Below, in pieces: positions 1-12,163 of a stretch of DNA of 64,000 bases. The position numbers were made by a program, and so were the translations under genes. The first letter of the stretch is position 1; every line of letters begins with the position of its first letter. The notes beneath the pieces were generated by a model. That model did no database searches, had not been told where the DNA came from, and worked only from the letters and a program-made list of their open reading frames with translations. This stretch comes from Strigamia acuminata (taxonomy: Eukaryota > Arthropoda > Chilopoda > Geophilomorpha > Linotaeniidae), in NCBI GenBank assembly GCA_949358305.1, contig OX442315.1, forward strand, positions 22,036,427 through 22,100,426, given 5' to 3'.

Positions 1-172
1 AAACATGAACCAATCCTAGGATCTGGTGACTCAATTTATCCAGAAGTAGATCAGTTTCCAAATCGTTCACGTTGCTCGTTGATGGTTCGGACCTTTTGCG
101 CCCACATCCGGTGAATGCGTTACAAAAAGGTCGTTTATTTTTCAATATCGCGTTTTCATGCCCATCTAAATC
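1..172 (-). CDS. CCAP: CCAP precursor, exon with the mature peptide (partial; runs off the left edge)
   Basis: The exon encodes the precursor of crustacean cardioactive peptide, a secreted cyclic amidated neuropeptide acting on heart, gut and ecdysis circuits through the CCAP GPCR. Reading the minus strand from 172, a short spacer ends in N-K-R. PFCNAFTGC follows (codons 130 to 104), then G-R-K-R (103 to 92): a dibasic site, two cysteines for the disulfide, an amidation glycine and a second basic site. The downstream peptide contains DKLSHQIL, like the C-terminal companion region of other arthropod CCAP precursors, and the frame stays open to base 1. The start at 172 is set by an AG acceptor at 174-173, which gives phase 0 to match the signal-peptide exon at 776-862. 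The 3' end lies outside the window. The identity rests on the invariant nonapeptide; the exon boundary is inferred. Confidence 0.95.
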
Positions 173-775
173 CTTCAATATTGATTGAAATGAATAAATT
201 TTCAATTGATATGGAAAGATGAATGTATATATATTTTTAGGGAATTGATTTTGAATGGTGTTTGATTGCACGTCTATATACAATATTTTAGAAACTTTAA
301 AATAGCGCATTTGTGAGAAATGTGATGTCGGATTAAGAGCTAACATCAATTTTGAAAAGGTGTATTCGAAATAGAAACGTATCTGATGCATAAACCTCCA
401 TCTGGCTAATCTTCAAAACGCGCTAAAACACGGATTAGATGCTTTTTTTTGTCTTATTACTATTTCCAAATGCAGCCATTATAACCCAATGCGCAATAAC
501 GCAATAAAACCGCATAATTCTTCCCTTTTGTTATCAAGGTAAAAGAAATCAATTTTCTCTTAAGTGTTTTGTGCTGAGCTCTTTTCTTGTATAAATTTAA
601 AGTTAAAAAAAAGCATTAAATATAAAAAAATACAAATAAAAGAATTTCGCACGCAAACGGCTTTAAAGAATCTTTTAAATAGTTTAGAAAGGCAATTCTT
701 AAAGGGAAAAGTTTTATCTATTTACCTACATTAAGTCATAAGAAACATTCATAGAGAATTTATAATAGAACTTAC

Positions 776-862
776 ACTCTTTTGGGCTGCAGCTCCAACA
801 GTACAGCAGGAGAAGATGATTAAGAGCAAGGTCACAAAACTGTGAATTGTGGCGTATTGCAT
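776..862 (-). CDS. CCAP: CCAP precursor, start codon and signal-peptide exon
   Basis: This exon holds 29 codons starting at ATG 862-860. The product has a polar start, a hydrophobic core (FVTLLLIIFSCCTVGAAA) and a likely cleavage site after the alanines, which is a secretory signal peptide. It ends in AGT followed by a strong donor, GTAAGTTC (775 downward), in phase 0, matching the acceptor of the peptide exon at 172. The 603-bp intron (173-775) shows nothing else. The exon probably starts at 910 (acceptor CCGCAG with a long pyrimidine tract) or 883. An in-frame TAG in the longer version fixes this ATG as the first usable one. The splice structure is read from the sequence and is not backed by transcript data. 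Confidence 0.85.
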
Positions 863-2601
863 TTTAACGTTGGAGTGTTTACACTATATAAAATATAAAT
901 AATTATATAACTGCGGTGTTGCAGCAAAAGAAACAAAAGAAACCGTTGGAAATTCAAGAAAGAACCAACACAAGCTTTGCAAGATAAAACGAGATTAATA
1001 CTTGTTATATGTACGTATAATTACATATTTTTAGTTGACTAAGCATTTATTTTGTTTACTAAAACTTTGGTTTTGCCCATCCCTCTAATTTTAATATGAC
1101 GCGATGTTTGTACAGTGAAAAATTGACTCGGGGCTTAACATTCGTGTTGTTGTGTAGACAGGCGAGCATTATTAGATTTTCTTACACCGCTGTTAGGCAT
1201 ATTTTCGGTATTTGTTCGTGTTTTGTTGAGCACACGGTGACTTAGCTGACTTGGCTGTCGGAAAGCTGTGTAATGACACATGCTTTTCCTTGCACTTAAG
1301 AGCCGGTTTACTTCATGCTGGCAAAATGAGTTTTTTGATGGCCTCAGATTGGTCAATGAAAGATTTGGAATTAAGAGGGGGATTTAGTATAAATCTGTCC
1401 AATGTCCAACATAATTACTGTAGTCATTTACAGCTATTATTCTCTGAGAATGAAAGTTTGATGGAGAGTTTGTAATTAATTGAATAACACATAATGTCAT
1501 AAATGTTAAATCGTAATTGAAGTTCTCAAATCGTATGTTTAAATAATGCATTGTACATAAATCTAACTACTAGGCTTAATGATTTAAAGAGACGGTGAAA
1601 ATGATAATTTCATTTGATATCATTTAATTTAATAATAAGTTTTTCGGTTTCCTTTGGCTATAGAAGTTGTATACTTTAAATATCTCATTTAGTTTAATTT
1701 ATTTTTTTTTATTAAATTTTTGAGGAGAAAGTATTTTAATAAAATAATAGAAATAGCAATATTGGTACGGTTACTCGGGAGTCACGGAAAATTGTTGCAG
1801 CAAAGACACCCACAAGGCGGGCAATTTATTACCGGCGCTTGAATATTTTGTTTGCGCAAGGTTAACTTCGGCACAAGGTGACAAATGAAATTTTAAATCA
1901 ATTTCAGACAGCTTTTTAGAAAAGAGATTTGCTGGATTTTTGTTTTTCTGTGTTTTTATTTTTGTTATTTTTATTTCCTTTCGAACGAAACAGGGATTGC
2001 AAATTAAGATTGATTTTGTTTTTAAAAAATCTGAAGCGCAATTTCGCTTTAATTATTCCAAGAATTTTAAATATCTTGTTGTCTTTATTTCGGCTTATCA
2101 ATGTCAATAAGTTAAAACCTCTCGCGGATTGTTTTGACACTTCATTACTTGAAAAGGTTTTTTCTTATCGGTGTTTACGTCTTCTCACTGATTTTTCTGA
2201 AAACTAAAATTTAAACTCCAATAACATCTTAATTCTAAACGGTAGTTATATAACACCAATAAAAACATTTTAATATTAACTATCAAAACTAAACACCAAC
2301 TTTGTTTAATTTCAGCTAATATACTAATAGAGCTATCCAATTTAGTTTTTACTATCACGACAAACAAGCCAGTTTACTGGCATTCCACGAACTCTTGGTT
2401 ACAATGTCACGTCATAATCAATCACTAATAAAGTTTGCAAACATTTTCCTCCAGAAAGCTAGAAATTTATCACAGTATAATATACCAAAAACATTTAGAA
2501 TGAAATATTACTTACGCTCTAATATCGCTTAATTTACAACAATTCAAATATAAATGTAAAATAGAATTGCAAATGTTGGAAGAAAAATAGAATTGCCTTA
2601 C

Positions 2602-2655
2602 CTGGAGAGAAATACACGTGCAATAAGAATCAGTAAAAAGAGATGATCTGGTGCA
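2602..2655 (-). other. Probable 5' UTR exon of the CCAP gene
   Basis: Minus-strand CTCCAG followed by GTAAGG (exon end 2602, GT at 2601-2600) is a consensus splice donor. It lies 1.7 kb upstream of the signal-peptide exon and just downstream of a TATA box. The start near 2655 is inferred at about 30 nt from the TATA box. Splicing from here to the acceptor near 910 or 883 would give a leader exon without long coding potential, a common arrangement in insect and crustacean neuropeptide genes. Confidence 0.55.
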
Positions 2656-2676
2656 TATCCAATATGAGGAGCATGG

Positions 2677-2735
2677 GGTTATATAGCGGTTGTGTGGATG
2701 GTTTGCTGCGTCATTGGCGCGTCACACATTGTTAA
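2677..2735 (-). promoter_or_regulatory. Probable CCAP core promoter with TATA box and upstream bZIP-like/CCAAT cluster
   Basis: On the minus strand TATATAA (plus 2679-2685) is followed about 80 nt later by a consensus donor. Just upstream lies TGACGCGCCAATGACGCAGC, two TGACGC half-sites around a CCAAT core. The position, orientation and nearby donor make it the natural promoter of the CCAP gene. Factor identity is not determined. Confidence 0.5.
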
Positions 2736-4027
2736 TGAGGCCCAAGGTGCAACTTTCAGTGGAAAAGTAAATGTATTGACAAGAAGCTTGAGCAAAAATT
2801 AAATTGTTCGAGTTATCAAATCAAAACGCTATAAAGCATCTCCCATGTCTAATAAATTTCAGCTGGGAAAGTCAAGCAAGGCAGAAGAAATTAATATAGC
2901 GATTCGTGATTGCAAGTTAATTTTGTGCTTCTTTTTTTCTTTCTTTATTTGAATTTTAAATTATGTTTTAATTAACGCATCTAAACAGAATTTAATTACG
3001 AATCGATTAGTTTTATAATGGAATATGCATATATTTTTTTTAACTCCTGAATTGAGCAATAAGTGTTTTGATAAACTTTAGTTTTAGATAAATACTACCT
3101 ATATATTAAACCTATAGCTAATATGTCCGCAGTTGTTAGTTTTTGAGATGACCGTGGTAGAGAAGATAAGATGAGTTTCGTGATACAACACAAGTATTAT
3201 GGAATTTTCCAATCAGTAATGAGAGATTCGTAACGAATAGTGTACTTGTTATTAATATTTTGAAAAAAAAAAGAACAAATATTTTAGTTGAAAGAATATG
3301 CGGTTTATTACATAATAAAACTGTTAGCGTACCAATGCCGCAAGATTTTTATTTTCTTCTTTTTTGCCCACAAATAAAATAACCTTTTTTTTGTTTTTCT
3401 TTTGTTATTCACCTTTTTCTTGTTCGAAATTCTCGTAATGTCGTGAATATTCAAGCTTTTTTTTCTCTCCAAGCTCAAAGTTTCGGTCCATGGAACGCAT
3501 CTTGAATGACTCAATACCCCGAGCAACCATTTGCATTCGAATCATCATGTTAAGTCGAAATAGTGATGTAAATAAATAAATAAATGCTAATTTCTATGGA
3601 AATTGAAAGTTGTTACAAAAGCCCTTCAATAATACTTGGACTTGTGTGAACATGTATTACATATTCCCAACATTGACACAACTAATACATGTATATCTTG
3701 TTAATTTTAACACACTGTAAGTTCTCAAATCATGTATCTTCTTGTTGCAATAAAGTATCGCCTGTTATTGTCAAGTCACTCTTGATCAAACTTTGTTTCA
3801 AGCCAATCAAACTCGAAACGTTAATAAAATAATTTCTTTCCACTAAAACAACTTCAATAACAACATCATTTTATCCCTTCCAAAATTCTAATTTTCACAT
3901 ATCTGAAGGTAAGTGGCAGCTGGATTTTTATTCCTCTGATTTGTTTTGTTTCTTTTTTATGTACGGTATTGTCTTTTATTTTGAAAAGACTGCAATTTCC
4001 AATATGTTTAGCATTCGCATAGACTAT

Positions 4028-4080
4028 AAACAAGTTGTTAGGGCTAACAACTTGTTTAATTCACGAATGAATTCATTCGT
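4028..4080. repeat. Two adjacent perfect palindromes
   Basis: The first has 14-bp arms (4028-4041 and 4044-4057) separated by GG. The second is an 18-bp perfect palindrome, ACGAATGAATTCATTCGT, at 4063-4080. Both would form hairpins or cruciforms. The function is unknown; they may be the tip of a decayed element. Confidence 0.7.
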
Positions 4081-6074
4081 AAATGCGGGATGCGAAAAAT
4101 GTGATTTTTCTGAGAAAATAGAATTGTAGCAGTAATTTCAAGAATTTTATGATATATGCTTTCAAAGAGTGTACTTTCAATACAATTCATTCATGACTTT
4201 TTTTTTTTTTTATTAATTTATGTAAAATTTATTGAGTTTATATTTGCGAAATTGACTGGCTTCAAGCTATCAAATAAAGCGGCAGTTGATTTATTTGATC
4301 CTAGTAGAAGTCAGCAAAATAATAATTAATAAAATCATCATTAAAAATGCAGTAAACGTGTAATTTTTTATCCACCTATTGTCATCCGAAACTAACTAAC
4401 AAAAACAAATCATAAGCTCATGTTGCTAATTTAAACCACAATGTATCGGTAACATTATTTCAATTTTCATCACAGCACTTAGAGATAAAAATAAGAATTT
4501 GTTTTTAGGAAAATGCTATACACCTACATCTGAAAAAGTTTAATGGGAAATAGGTTACTATGACAACAGAAGCCCATCACAACCCATCTTATAAAGTTGA
4601 AGAAACATCATTTCGTCTATTTTGTGATGAGAAAAATCTCTTATTCGTCTGAAATGCAAACCTCTAATGTGTACTATTGCTATCAAGAGACCACATAGAA
4701 ATGTACTCTTTTTGCTATCTCATCATGCGGATGGAAAATACCATACAAACATACGCAGTAATGTTGAACGGGTCACTTGATAACAAACTATCTAGTGAGA
4801 AAATTAAGTTTTTTGTACTAACAATTAATACCAGAATGTTTAGTTCTTTAACTTACCACCAAAATTCACATATGATATACCGACATCAATAATTTGATGT
4901 TCATGTATTGGCAATAAAAATGATTAAAATTGCTTGAGGTCATGGATTGTCTTTGGTTTCTTTTTGTTGTCTTCTCCAGATTAGTACAAAGGGCGGTAAC
5001 CCAGCGCAACCTTTACTGACAATAGAGTAAGCGAAGAGTGGGTTCAATGTTCTTATGAACTGAACTCACGTGGAAGTTGTGGGAGTTTGGAAGATTTTTA
5101 TAATATCTTTGTGATATGAATTGGCAAGTTTTATTTTGTTTCCATTTTTTAAAAAAAAAATAGGAAAACAAAACAAAAGCACCAAAAAACCAACAAACGA
5201 TCTCAAATCTGTTAAGAAGTACCCTAAAACAAGTAAATGAGCACATAGCAAAAAGATAACTGAAGTAAAGTAGTATTTATCAATATTATTACCGGAAACC
5301 ACATGTTGTGTCACTTATTGTAATGAGATGGGACCTCTTTCAAGACCAAAATAAAGTACAAACACAGAACGAATTATTGGTTCACGAGTCCCTATACTAT
5401 GCGCATCCCTTTTATGGGGCCTTATTGGTTTATCTACATAATAAACGTGACCATGTCCACAAATAAAAGAGACGAGAGAATTTTTTTGGAACTCAGGACA
5501 GTAGCCTGTCAAACATCTGTCTTTGCTTTGCACCAACATCAACAAAAATCTAAGCAAACCAAACAAACATGTGACAGTGGACGGACGCCATCCGAACTTA
5601 CAGTAGTGCCGGATATACGATGCTGCGTGTATAAAATGACATAGCGAGACTGTTGTATGGTTTATGGGCTTTTATTCAGTTTGTTTAGGGATCAGTGTCT
5701 CTATTTTTTCCCATTGCTTGCACCGTTTTGCTAGAGCGCACCAGCAAGCTGCAACCAAGATGCCGACCATGCTGCAGGATGGTTGGATTGTCATTGTTTT
5801 GTGTGGGTCAGAAACACAGCCCACTTGACGCTCACGGGAAATGGTTTAGCAGCCCATTCACTAAGCTTCACCATGGTTAACAAGAGTGGAGAAGGACCAA
5901 GACGCTTGTCTTGTGGTGGTCCTACTAGTCCTAACCAGTCTTATTGTCCTCTTATAGTTTACTCTGCCGCCAATATGCTTTCACCTTTCCCAATGGTTCC
6001 TAAAATTTCCGGAACCATCAACTATTCCTGCCATGAGCCCATGATGGAGATGTACTGTATTAAGTGGACCATTT

Positions 6075-6254
6075 GGTGGTAAATTTTGTCATATAAAAGT
6101 TAATTTAAAAAAAAAAATTATTTTCAATACCGTACAAAAAGAAAATAACATGATTTCACTTTTCTGAAAAACATGACATCAAATCTCTACTTTTTACAAG
6201 GCACATGTGATTTCAATTTTAAAAATCAACACTCTTATGACAAATTTTTCCACC
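6075..6254 (+). mobile_element. MITE copy 1 (TIR GGTGGTAAATTTTGTCAT)
   Basis: This 180-bp element starts GGTGGTAAATTTTGTCAT and ends with the near inverse ATGACAAATTTTTCCACC. The interior shares long stretches, such as AAAATAACATGATTTCAC and CACATGTGATTTCAATTTT, with the reverse complement of 6927-7113. The family is unknown, it has no coding capacity, and target duplications are not clear. Confidence 0.7.
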
Positions 6255-6926
6255 ATATGCCACCCACACACTATATTAGTTGTTGCTCTTGAATTCACTT
6301 AATGCAGAAATGGAAAATAAGTGCACAAGATTAAAATAACTTTAGAAGTATCTTGGTAATTTAATATTTTTTTTTGTAGTAATGGTAACTGCAAATGGAA
6401 TTCAATTAAAGCAGGCATGCCAAATAGCATTCCCAATGTGATGTTTGTTACCGGTAAAAGCAAATATGTAATTAACTTATTGTCTTTATTGATGTGTTAT
6501 TCTAAATATTGGGACAAAGATTAAAAATGGCAATTGAAAACACATCAGAACTCCTTCATCATTATCCAGAACTGAGAGATGCAATTAGCACATATATTAC
6601 TACAGAACATTAAATCCTGCAACTGTATCATATAAATACTACATATGAAATTAGTAAACATTATATACCGGTAAATGTATACATTGTAATAAAAATTTTA
6701 ATGTCCAAAGATTTTGGATTATAATTAAAAATTATAATTATCACAGATTTATCACAGATCACGAATTATTATAAAAATTTGTCTATATTTGCAACCTCGA
6801 GGGACCGCGTACCGGGACCGCGGTTCTTTTTAGCTGCCGGAACAGTACCGCGGACCGCGGACCGCGCAACAACACTGCCCAAAGGTAGGGGGTGTTTGTT
6901 GACTATATAGAGAGCGAGTGCCATAT

Positions 6927-7113
6927 GGTGGTAAACATTTGTCATAGATGTGTTGATTTTAAAAATTGAAATCACATGTGCTTTGTAATAAAGTAGTGCT
7001 TTGATGTCATGTTGTTTTTCAATAAAAGTGAAATCATGTTATTTTCTTTTTAAATTTGTATTGGAAATGATTTTAATTTTTTAGATCAACACTGATATGA
7101 CAAATTTACCACC
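6927..7113 (-). mobile_element. MITE copy 2, inverted relative to copy 1
   Basis: This is the same family as 6075-6254 in opposite orientation, with ends GGTGGTAAACATTTGTCAT and ATGACAAATTTACCACC. The two copies could pair as arms of about 185 bp around a 670-bp spacer. The spacer includes a GC-rich tract of repeated GGACCGCGG-like units (about 6795-6875). Confidence 0.7.
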
Positions 7114-7857
7114 AGATGTTGCTGCGAATTGGTTTTTGAAAATGCATTTCAGATGAGGCTGCTTGGTCTCAATTTGAAAAAGACAAGAATACGAATAATA
7201 AAAAATACACTTAAAGACAATTATACCCAACATTGGGAGGAGGGACTGGTAACTCAACAAAAGTTTTCAACCCATTGGAAGTTGAAGACCGGGCCTTAAA
7301 AGTTTATTCTTATTTTGATTTTTGCCGTAAGAGCTGTCCACGTCAATAAACATGGTCTACGATTACTTAAAGTCTTAAATACACAAACTATTAAACATTA
7401 ATTGCAAGAACGCTTTTCTATCGATACCTGTTTCCATGGACCGTATTTCTCTTCTTTTGTTGTTTCCCAGTTGTTTATGACGACAGTGATCGAATGACAG
7501 CTAGTAATAAAACGTTTTCTCAAGCTGGGTGTCGGTGGGTTTTTCTTAAGAGTTGCATAAAAAGCAGAATTATCGAAAACTTCCCTGACATTTTTCACTC
7601 TTTATCTTTAGGACATTTTGTGTTAGTAGTGTCATCTATGGTATAAAAAATGAACTACATTTCAGCTAGGCATATCGGGAAATCGCCTACCTATTGTGTT
7701 CAATTTTAAACTGGAAACGAAATTTTGCTTCCGATATTTTGAAGCATTTGGGCATTGTCATTATTTCTATAGAAATTATGTAATGCTATTACAATAGGGA
7801 CTTTTCGAAAATCGATTTAAATACGGAGAAGGAGGATGGGGATTGGTAGCGAAACAG

Positions 7858-7960
7858 TTTCTTCTTATTAAATGATAAATTGGACAGCACTGAATAATTC
7901 GGGGCCTGGGTCAGTATATGGCCCATTATATTGTCCCATTTATCATTTAATAAGAGGAAA
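7858..7960. repeat. Short inverted repeat or MITE-like hairpin
   Basis: The left arm (about 7858-7886) contains TTATTAAATGATAAATTGGACA. The right arm (about 7933-7960) is its inverse with one or two changes. The total length of about 100 bp with long arms suggests a tiny MITE or foldback. Confidence 0.6.
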
Positions 7961-9258
7961 ATGTATGAAATTTAATTGGATATTTTATTTTTACTTTAAA
8001 AAAAAATATGTGTATATATAAAAGAATATCGGTATTGTATGTTCTTGCTTGGCTTGGATTGGAAGTTCAGGCACGCCCTGAGAGTAAGTTAAAAACATAC
8101 AAATTAAAATTCGCGATGCAATTACTTCTAATCAGAATCCGCAAAATTTTAAAGTACAGTATTACATAAATTTTGCAGTTTCTGATTAAAGGTGAAATTT
8201 ATTTTATTTATTTATTTGTACTCCAAAAGAGTAAATTACAGTAAGAACAGGTTATTCAAAGTAGTGTTGATTGTTTAGTACAAAATGGTGTGTGTGTGGA
8301 GATGTTTACAATAAAATTTGCATGATTGATTACACAGCGATTGAGCGAACTTCCTTTCGCGTTTTTTTTAATGCATATAAATCGCGAGTCTGTGGAATAA
8401 ATTGGTCTGGATTTGCAATAAATATCATAATCGCCTTTATTCTTTATGTCTTACATCGTCTCATCGCGATAGTAAACGACAGATTCCCATATACCGGTAC
8501 TCGTATCGCTTGGTAACAACAAAACAAAAAACATTGCACTCTAGTGGCAAAAGTAGTTTTAACTAGATGTATCTCAACAGAATCGCAGAAAACCTATTTA
8601 CTTCGCGCTATTTGTTAAAAAAAAAAATCGCGAATTTTGAATTCGCGATCTCTTTTCTCGCGCAACTTTATGCGCCCCGACATGTCTATTATGCACTTCT
8701 AAGTATTTGGTCAAATTAAGTTTTGCAAACTTCCTACAATTAAAAGGAGAAAAAAATGCCTGTTGTTTAAGATAACATTTTTTTTCCCTTCGTGTCGTTT
8801 GTGGGCCTCCCCAGGGCCCACCTTAATGTTGAGTTTAATCGAAGTCAGAGGTCGCCACAAACCAAAAAATAATAATTTGTGTTTGCCAGCGGGTACAGAA
8901 TGGTTTTTACCCTAACTGGTATACAAAAACCATTCAGGCATTGAACCAATATTGCAAATTTTCATCAATAAATACCATTTACAAAGTTACCTCTTTTCCG
9001 TCACAGTCCAAATAAACATTACCAGCTGGCTTGTGTATAAAATTATTTTTTTGTGCATCATATTATGTAAATTGGTTCGATTGGAAATGAAGTTATTGCA
9101 CTATTGCTACTGAAAAGCTGTCAGATCCGTCAATAAAATGAAAATTAAATTACTACTGTCCGTCCTTGCTACTGTAAATTTTCTTCTTTTCGTTCTTTCC
9201 TCACTACATTGCAAACAATGTGCTTTTTCCAGCTAACAAGTAAGTGAACAATTCTGGC

Positions 9259-9492
9259 CCGATGCCCAGGGGCGGATCTAGCTTTTCGGGGGCCCGGGGC
9301 TTGAGGTTTTTTCGGGACCCCTTTATCGAAATTTTTAATAGCGACCTTTCATCTTTTTTGTTTTTTAGCGACCTTTTTTTTTTTTTTTTTTTTTTTTAGT
9401 ACATGGTCCTGCGTCTTGGGGGCCCCCTAGAATTTGGGGGCCCGGGGCTCAAGCCCCATTAGCCCCTATGTAGATCCGCCCCTGCCGATGCC
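9259..9492. mobile_element. hAT-type MITE with 8-bp target duplication
   Basis: The element at 9267-9484 (218 bp) begins CAGGGGCGGATCTA and ends with the exact inverse TAGATCCGCCCCTG. It is flanked by the 8-bp direct repeat CCGATGCC (9259-9266 and 9485-9492). An 8-bp duplication and CAGGGG ends are hAT hallmarks. The interior has a 30-base T run and repeated GGGGGCCCGGGGCT blocks. It has no coding capacity. Confidence 0.9.
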
Positions 9493-11025
9493 CGAGGTAC
9501 TCCTGACGCCGGTGCCGGAAAAGAGAACATGTTTGGTAAGGAGGATTCGCTGAGTTATTTACATTCTGTACTTACTTGTGTAAATTATACGCTTTATCCG
9601 CAGAAAATAGTCAAATTGTTACTTATTTCAAATGAAGTTTTAAAGTTAGCGCTTTTTCTTTGTTGGACTCTAAAACCAAAGGAAAAATATTCCTTCGAGC
9701 CGCTGAATCGATTGGACGTTTGATCGAAGACTCACCGATGGCCCGGTAAACCCCAGTGCGGCCGGCCTCCTGTTGCTATAACTTTTACTTTTTATGGTTC
9801 GGGTTTAACCCAATAGATGGTGGCACGAGCAAGTGTCGATGCTGCGCGATGGCGAGTGAAAGTGTGTAAAGCAGTAAAGACAGGCGAATCTTGGACGAAG
9901 GTTTAATTAAAACAGCATAATTTACATTTCGTTGTTTTCATTACTAATGCAAATAAATTGAAAATAAAATGAATTTATTAAACGATTAACTTTTTCTTTC
10001 ATAAACTTTACAGATCTTGATGAACACTAATTTTACCACATATCTTAAATTCATTTATCGGTAATTACAATTTTTTTTTAAATAAAATAAAATGGAATAA
10101 TTTGAATCTAAGCTATCAAGCGTTAAAGAAATCTACAATTAGACATACTTTTAATATCTACAAAAAATAACTTACAATTAAAATTACAACAAATCCTGCT
10201 TTTTTTTAAATTTATTAAATAACTAAGTGTTTTTCTTTAATTTTTTACAAGTACATAGTGAAAGACAATAAAAAGAAAGCAGTTTAACAATAACGATTAA
10301 GGAACAGAAAAAGCAACACCGAATTCTGCGATCAGTTAGATTTGCAAAACGGTGACTTTTCTCTTTGATTGCCAACATCCACATTAGAATGGAAATACCT
10401 CATCAAAGGCGACAACATTTCTTTCCTAACGATACTGATGGCGTCATCACAAAACATTTGGAAGTCATACTCGTGTCTTTATTTACTTATGCAACATTTC
10501 AAACATTTGAGTGGCTTAAATTGCCAAAATAGTTTTGTTAATGCCTATGTTACTTTTTGTATTACTATAAAAATAAAAGCAAATATAATACTCCAAAAAC
10601 CTGTGCTACAAGTTGATTCAAATAAAAGAAAAAAGAAAAAGATATAACATTTAAAAAATAAAAATAAAAATAAATGACAATAAATAATTATTCTAAAAAC
10701 ATAAAAGAAATGTAAATTAATAATCTGACATTAAACAGATGCTATACAAGTCTAATAACCACATTCGTCAGATATAAATTATACGAACAGACTACAAATT
10801 CTACAGTTGTTGCTATGCATTTAATTATTACATGGTAATTTCAAACATTTCACCATTCTTTAAACAACAAACGCCATCACAATGTAAATTATTATTGTTT
10901 GCGTTTTTTAAATTATCTCCTCGAAGAAAATAGCACATTAAATTTTTTAAAAAAAACATTGGCAATGGGTTTTCTTATAGGTTGAAAACAATTGAGCTTG
11001 GCACAGACAACTGTTTTATGGCACA
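9493..11025. other. Non-coding stretch between the hAT MITE and receptor exon 2
   Basis: Positions 9493-9900 are clearly richer in GC than the surroundings, with a plus-strand donor-like site (ATGTTTG then GTAAGG at 9535) and several short open frames. It may be an old promoter or exon. The rest is AT-rich and includes the likely 3' UTR of the receptor just left of 11026. No poly(A) site can be assigned with confidence. Confidence 0.35.
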
Positions 11026-11408
11026 TCATTTGGTGGAAGTAGTGGTGTTTCCATTAATCCTTGCTGATCTTATTTTTGCACGACTTCCTTTATCCTTTTC
11101 CACGCTCAAGTCTTCATCAGAAGCGCCAACTGTCAATATGGTGGGATTTTTTGGCCATTTTTTCTCATTGATATTACTTGTTTTTACTGCTACAATTTGC
11201 TTCTGCCACGTAACTGACGACGACGAGGGCAAATGATCACTCCGTGATTGTCTAGTTAGTCGACATCGAAGAATTCTCTTAAAAGCTCGCTTAAAATCAC
11301 GACTCGACTTTGCGTAAATTATAGGATTTAAACAGCTATTGCAGTATCCAAGCCAAAAAAATATTTGGAACAATGAATCTGGGACGTAACAAGAGGAGCA
11401 AAAACTTT
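11026..11408 (-). CDS. Alpha-1-adrenergic/octopamine-type amine GPCR, exon 2 (TM7 and C-terminal tail)
   Basis: This exon encodes residues 337-463 of the receptor whose exon 1 is at 39429-40437. A TTTATTTCTAG acceptor (AG at 11410-11409) opens the exon at 11408 with AA, which completes the phase-1 codon left by exon 1. The seam reads ...[16 protein letters not shown]..., continuous with the end of TM6 and the third extracellular loop. TM7 has [17 protein letters not shown] with the NPxxY motif at about residues 364-368. Helix 8 follows ([16 protein letters not shown], with a cysteine that may be palmitoylated), then a Ser/Thr-rich tail of about 80 residues ending at the stop at 11026. The C-terminal tail matches nothing I recognise; the membrane core is unmistakable. 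Confidence 0.93.
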
Positions 11409-12163
11409 CTAGAAATAAACAAAAAAACAATAGATGTAATAACGCAAAATAATTGTACGTTTTATCAAAGACCTACAACATTTTAGTTGAATCTAAAAAT
11501 ATTAATAAAAAAAATTGGACCAAATCTATAAGAAATTACTCTAAATTTTAATATAAGCCATTACATACAGTAGAATATCTGCAATCTCGATATTAAAAAT
11601 AACAAAATTTCCTATGAGATATTGATTTCTTCTATTGATTTCTTAATGTATGTATATATCTTTGCTCTGCTCTTATTTCAAATTAAAATTTGCTCAATTT
11701 TTTTTCCAATAGTTTAAAGATACCTATTTATTTTTTTTACTTATACCGGTAATGGAAAAATATAAACATTTTCTAGAACATTATAATGCTAAGTGAATTC
11801 AAAGAAAACACACATGTTGCGGTTATTAAATTTGAACTTTAAATTGCACCTTAAATGAAAATAGAGTAGGCATTTAAACAACTCTCCTGACCTTACAATG
11901 TCGTTTCATACAAGTTTTAACAACTTGCAGTGCATATTTGCGTTAAACTTCAATTAACCTCACCGTTCACCAACCAACATCGATATTATGTGCAGTTTAA
12001 ACAGTCCTTTAATCAATAGGTTGACCAACCAAATTTATAAGCTTTGCTGCCTTCTTAAAGAGTTTGACCAAAGATCCAAAGCTCTTAAAAATATTATTAA
12101 AAAATACTTCGTAATGTCCGTATATATTATTTAAAAAGTAAGGTGGAGACAGTTGAGCTTGAT

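Larger units (their letters stand above)
2736..9258. other. Non-coding stretch between the CCAP promoter and the hAT MITE
   Basis: No open frame here looks like a gene. The stretch holds the repeats listed separately (palindromes at 4028-4080, MITEs at 6075-7113, hairpin at 7858-7960). A GC-richer block at about 5690-6075 has broken open frames on both strands, probably a decayed mobile element I could not identify. A CCGCGG-rich tract lies at about 6795-6875, and a perfect 10-bp-arm hairpin (ATCGCGAATT) at about 8630-8655. Confidence 0.5.

Noticed and set aside
10982-11236. Plus-strand 84-codon frame
   Set aside because: It is the antisense shadow of receptor exon 2.
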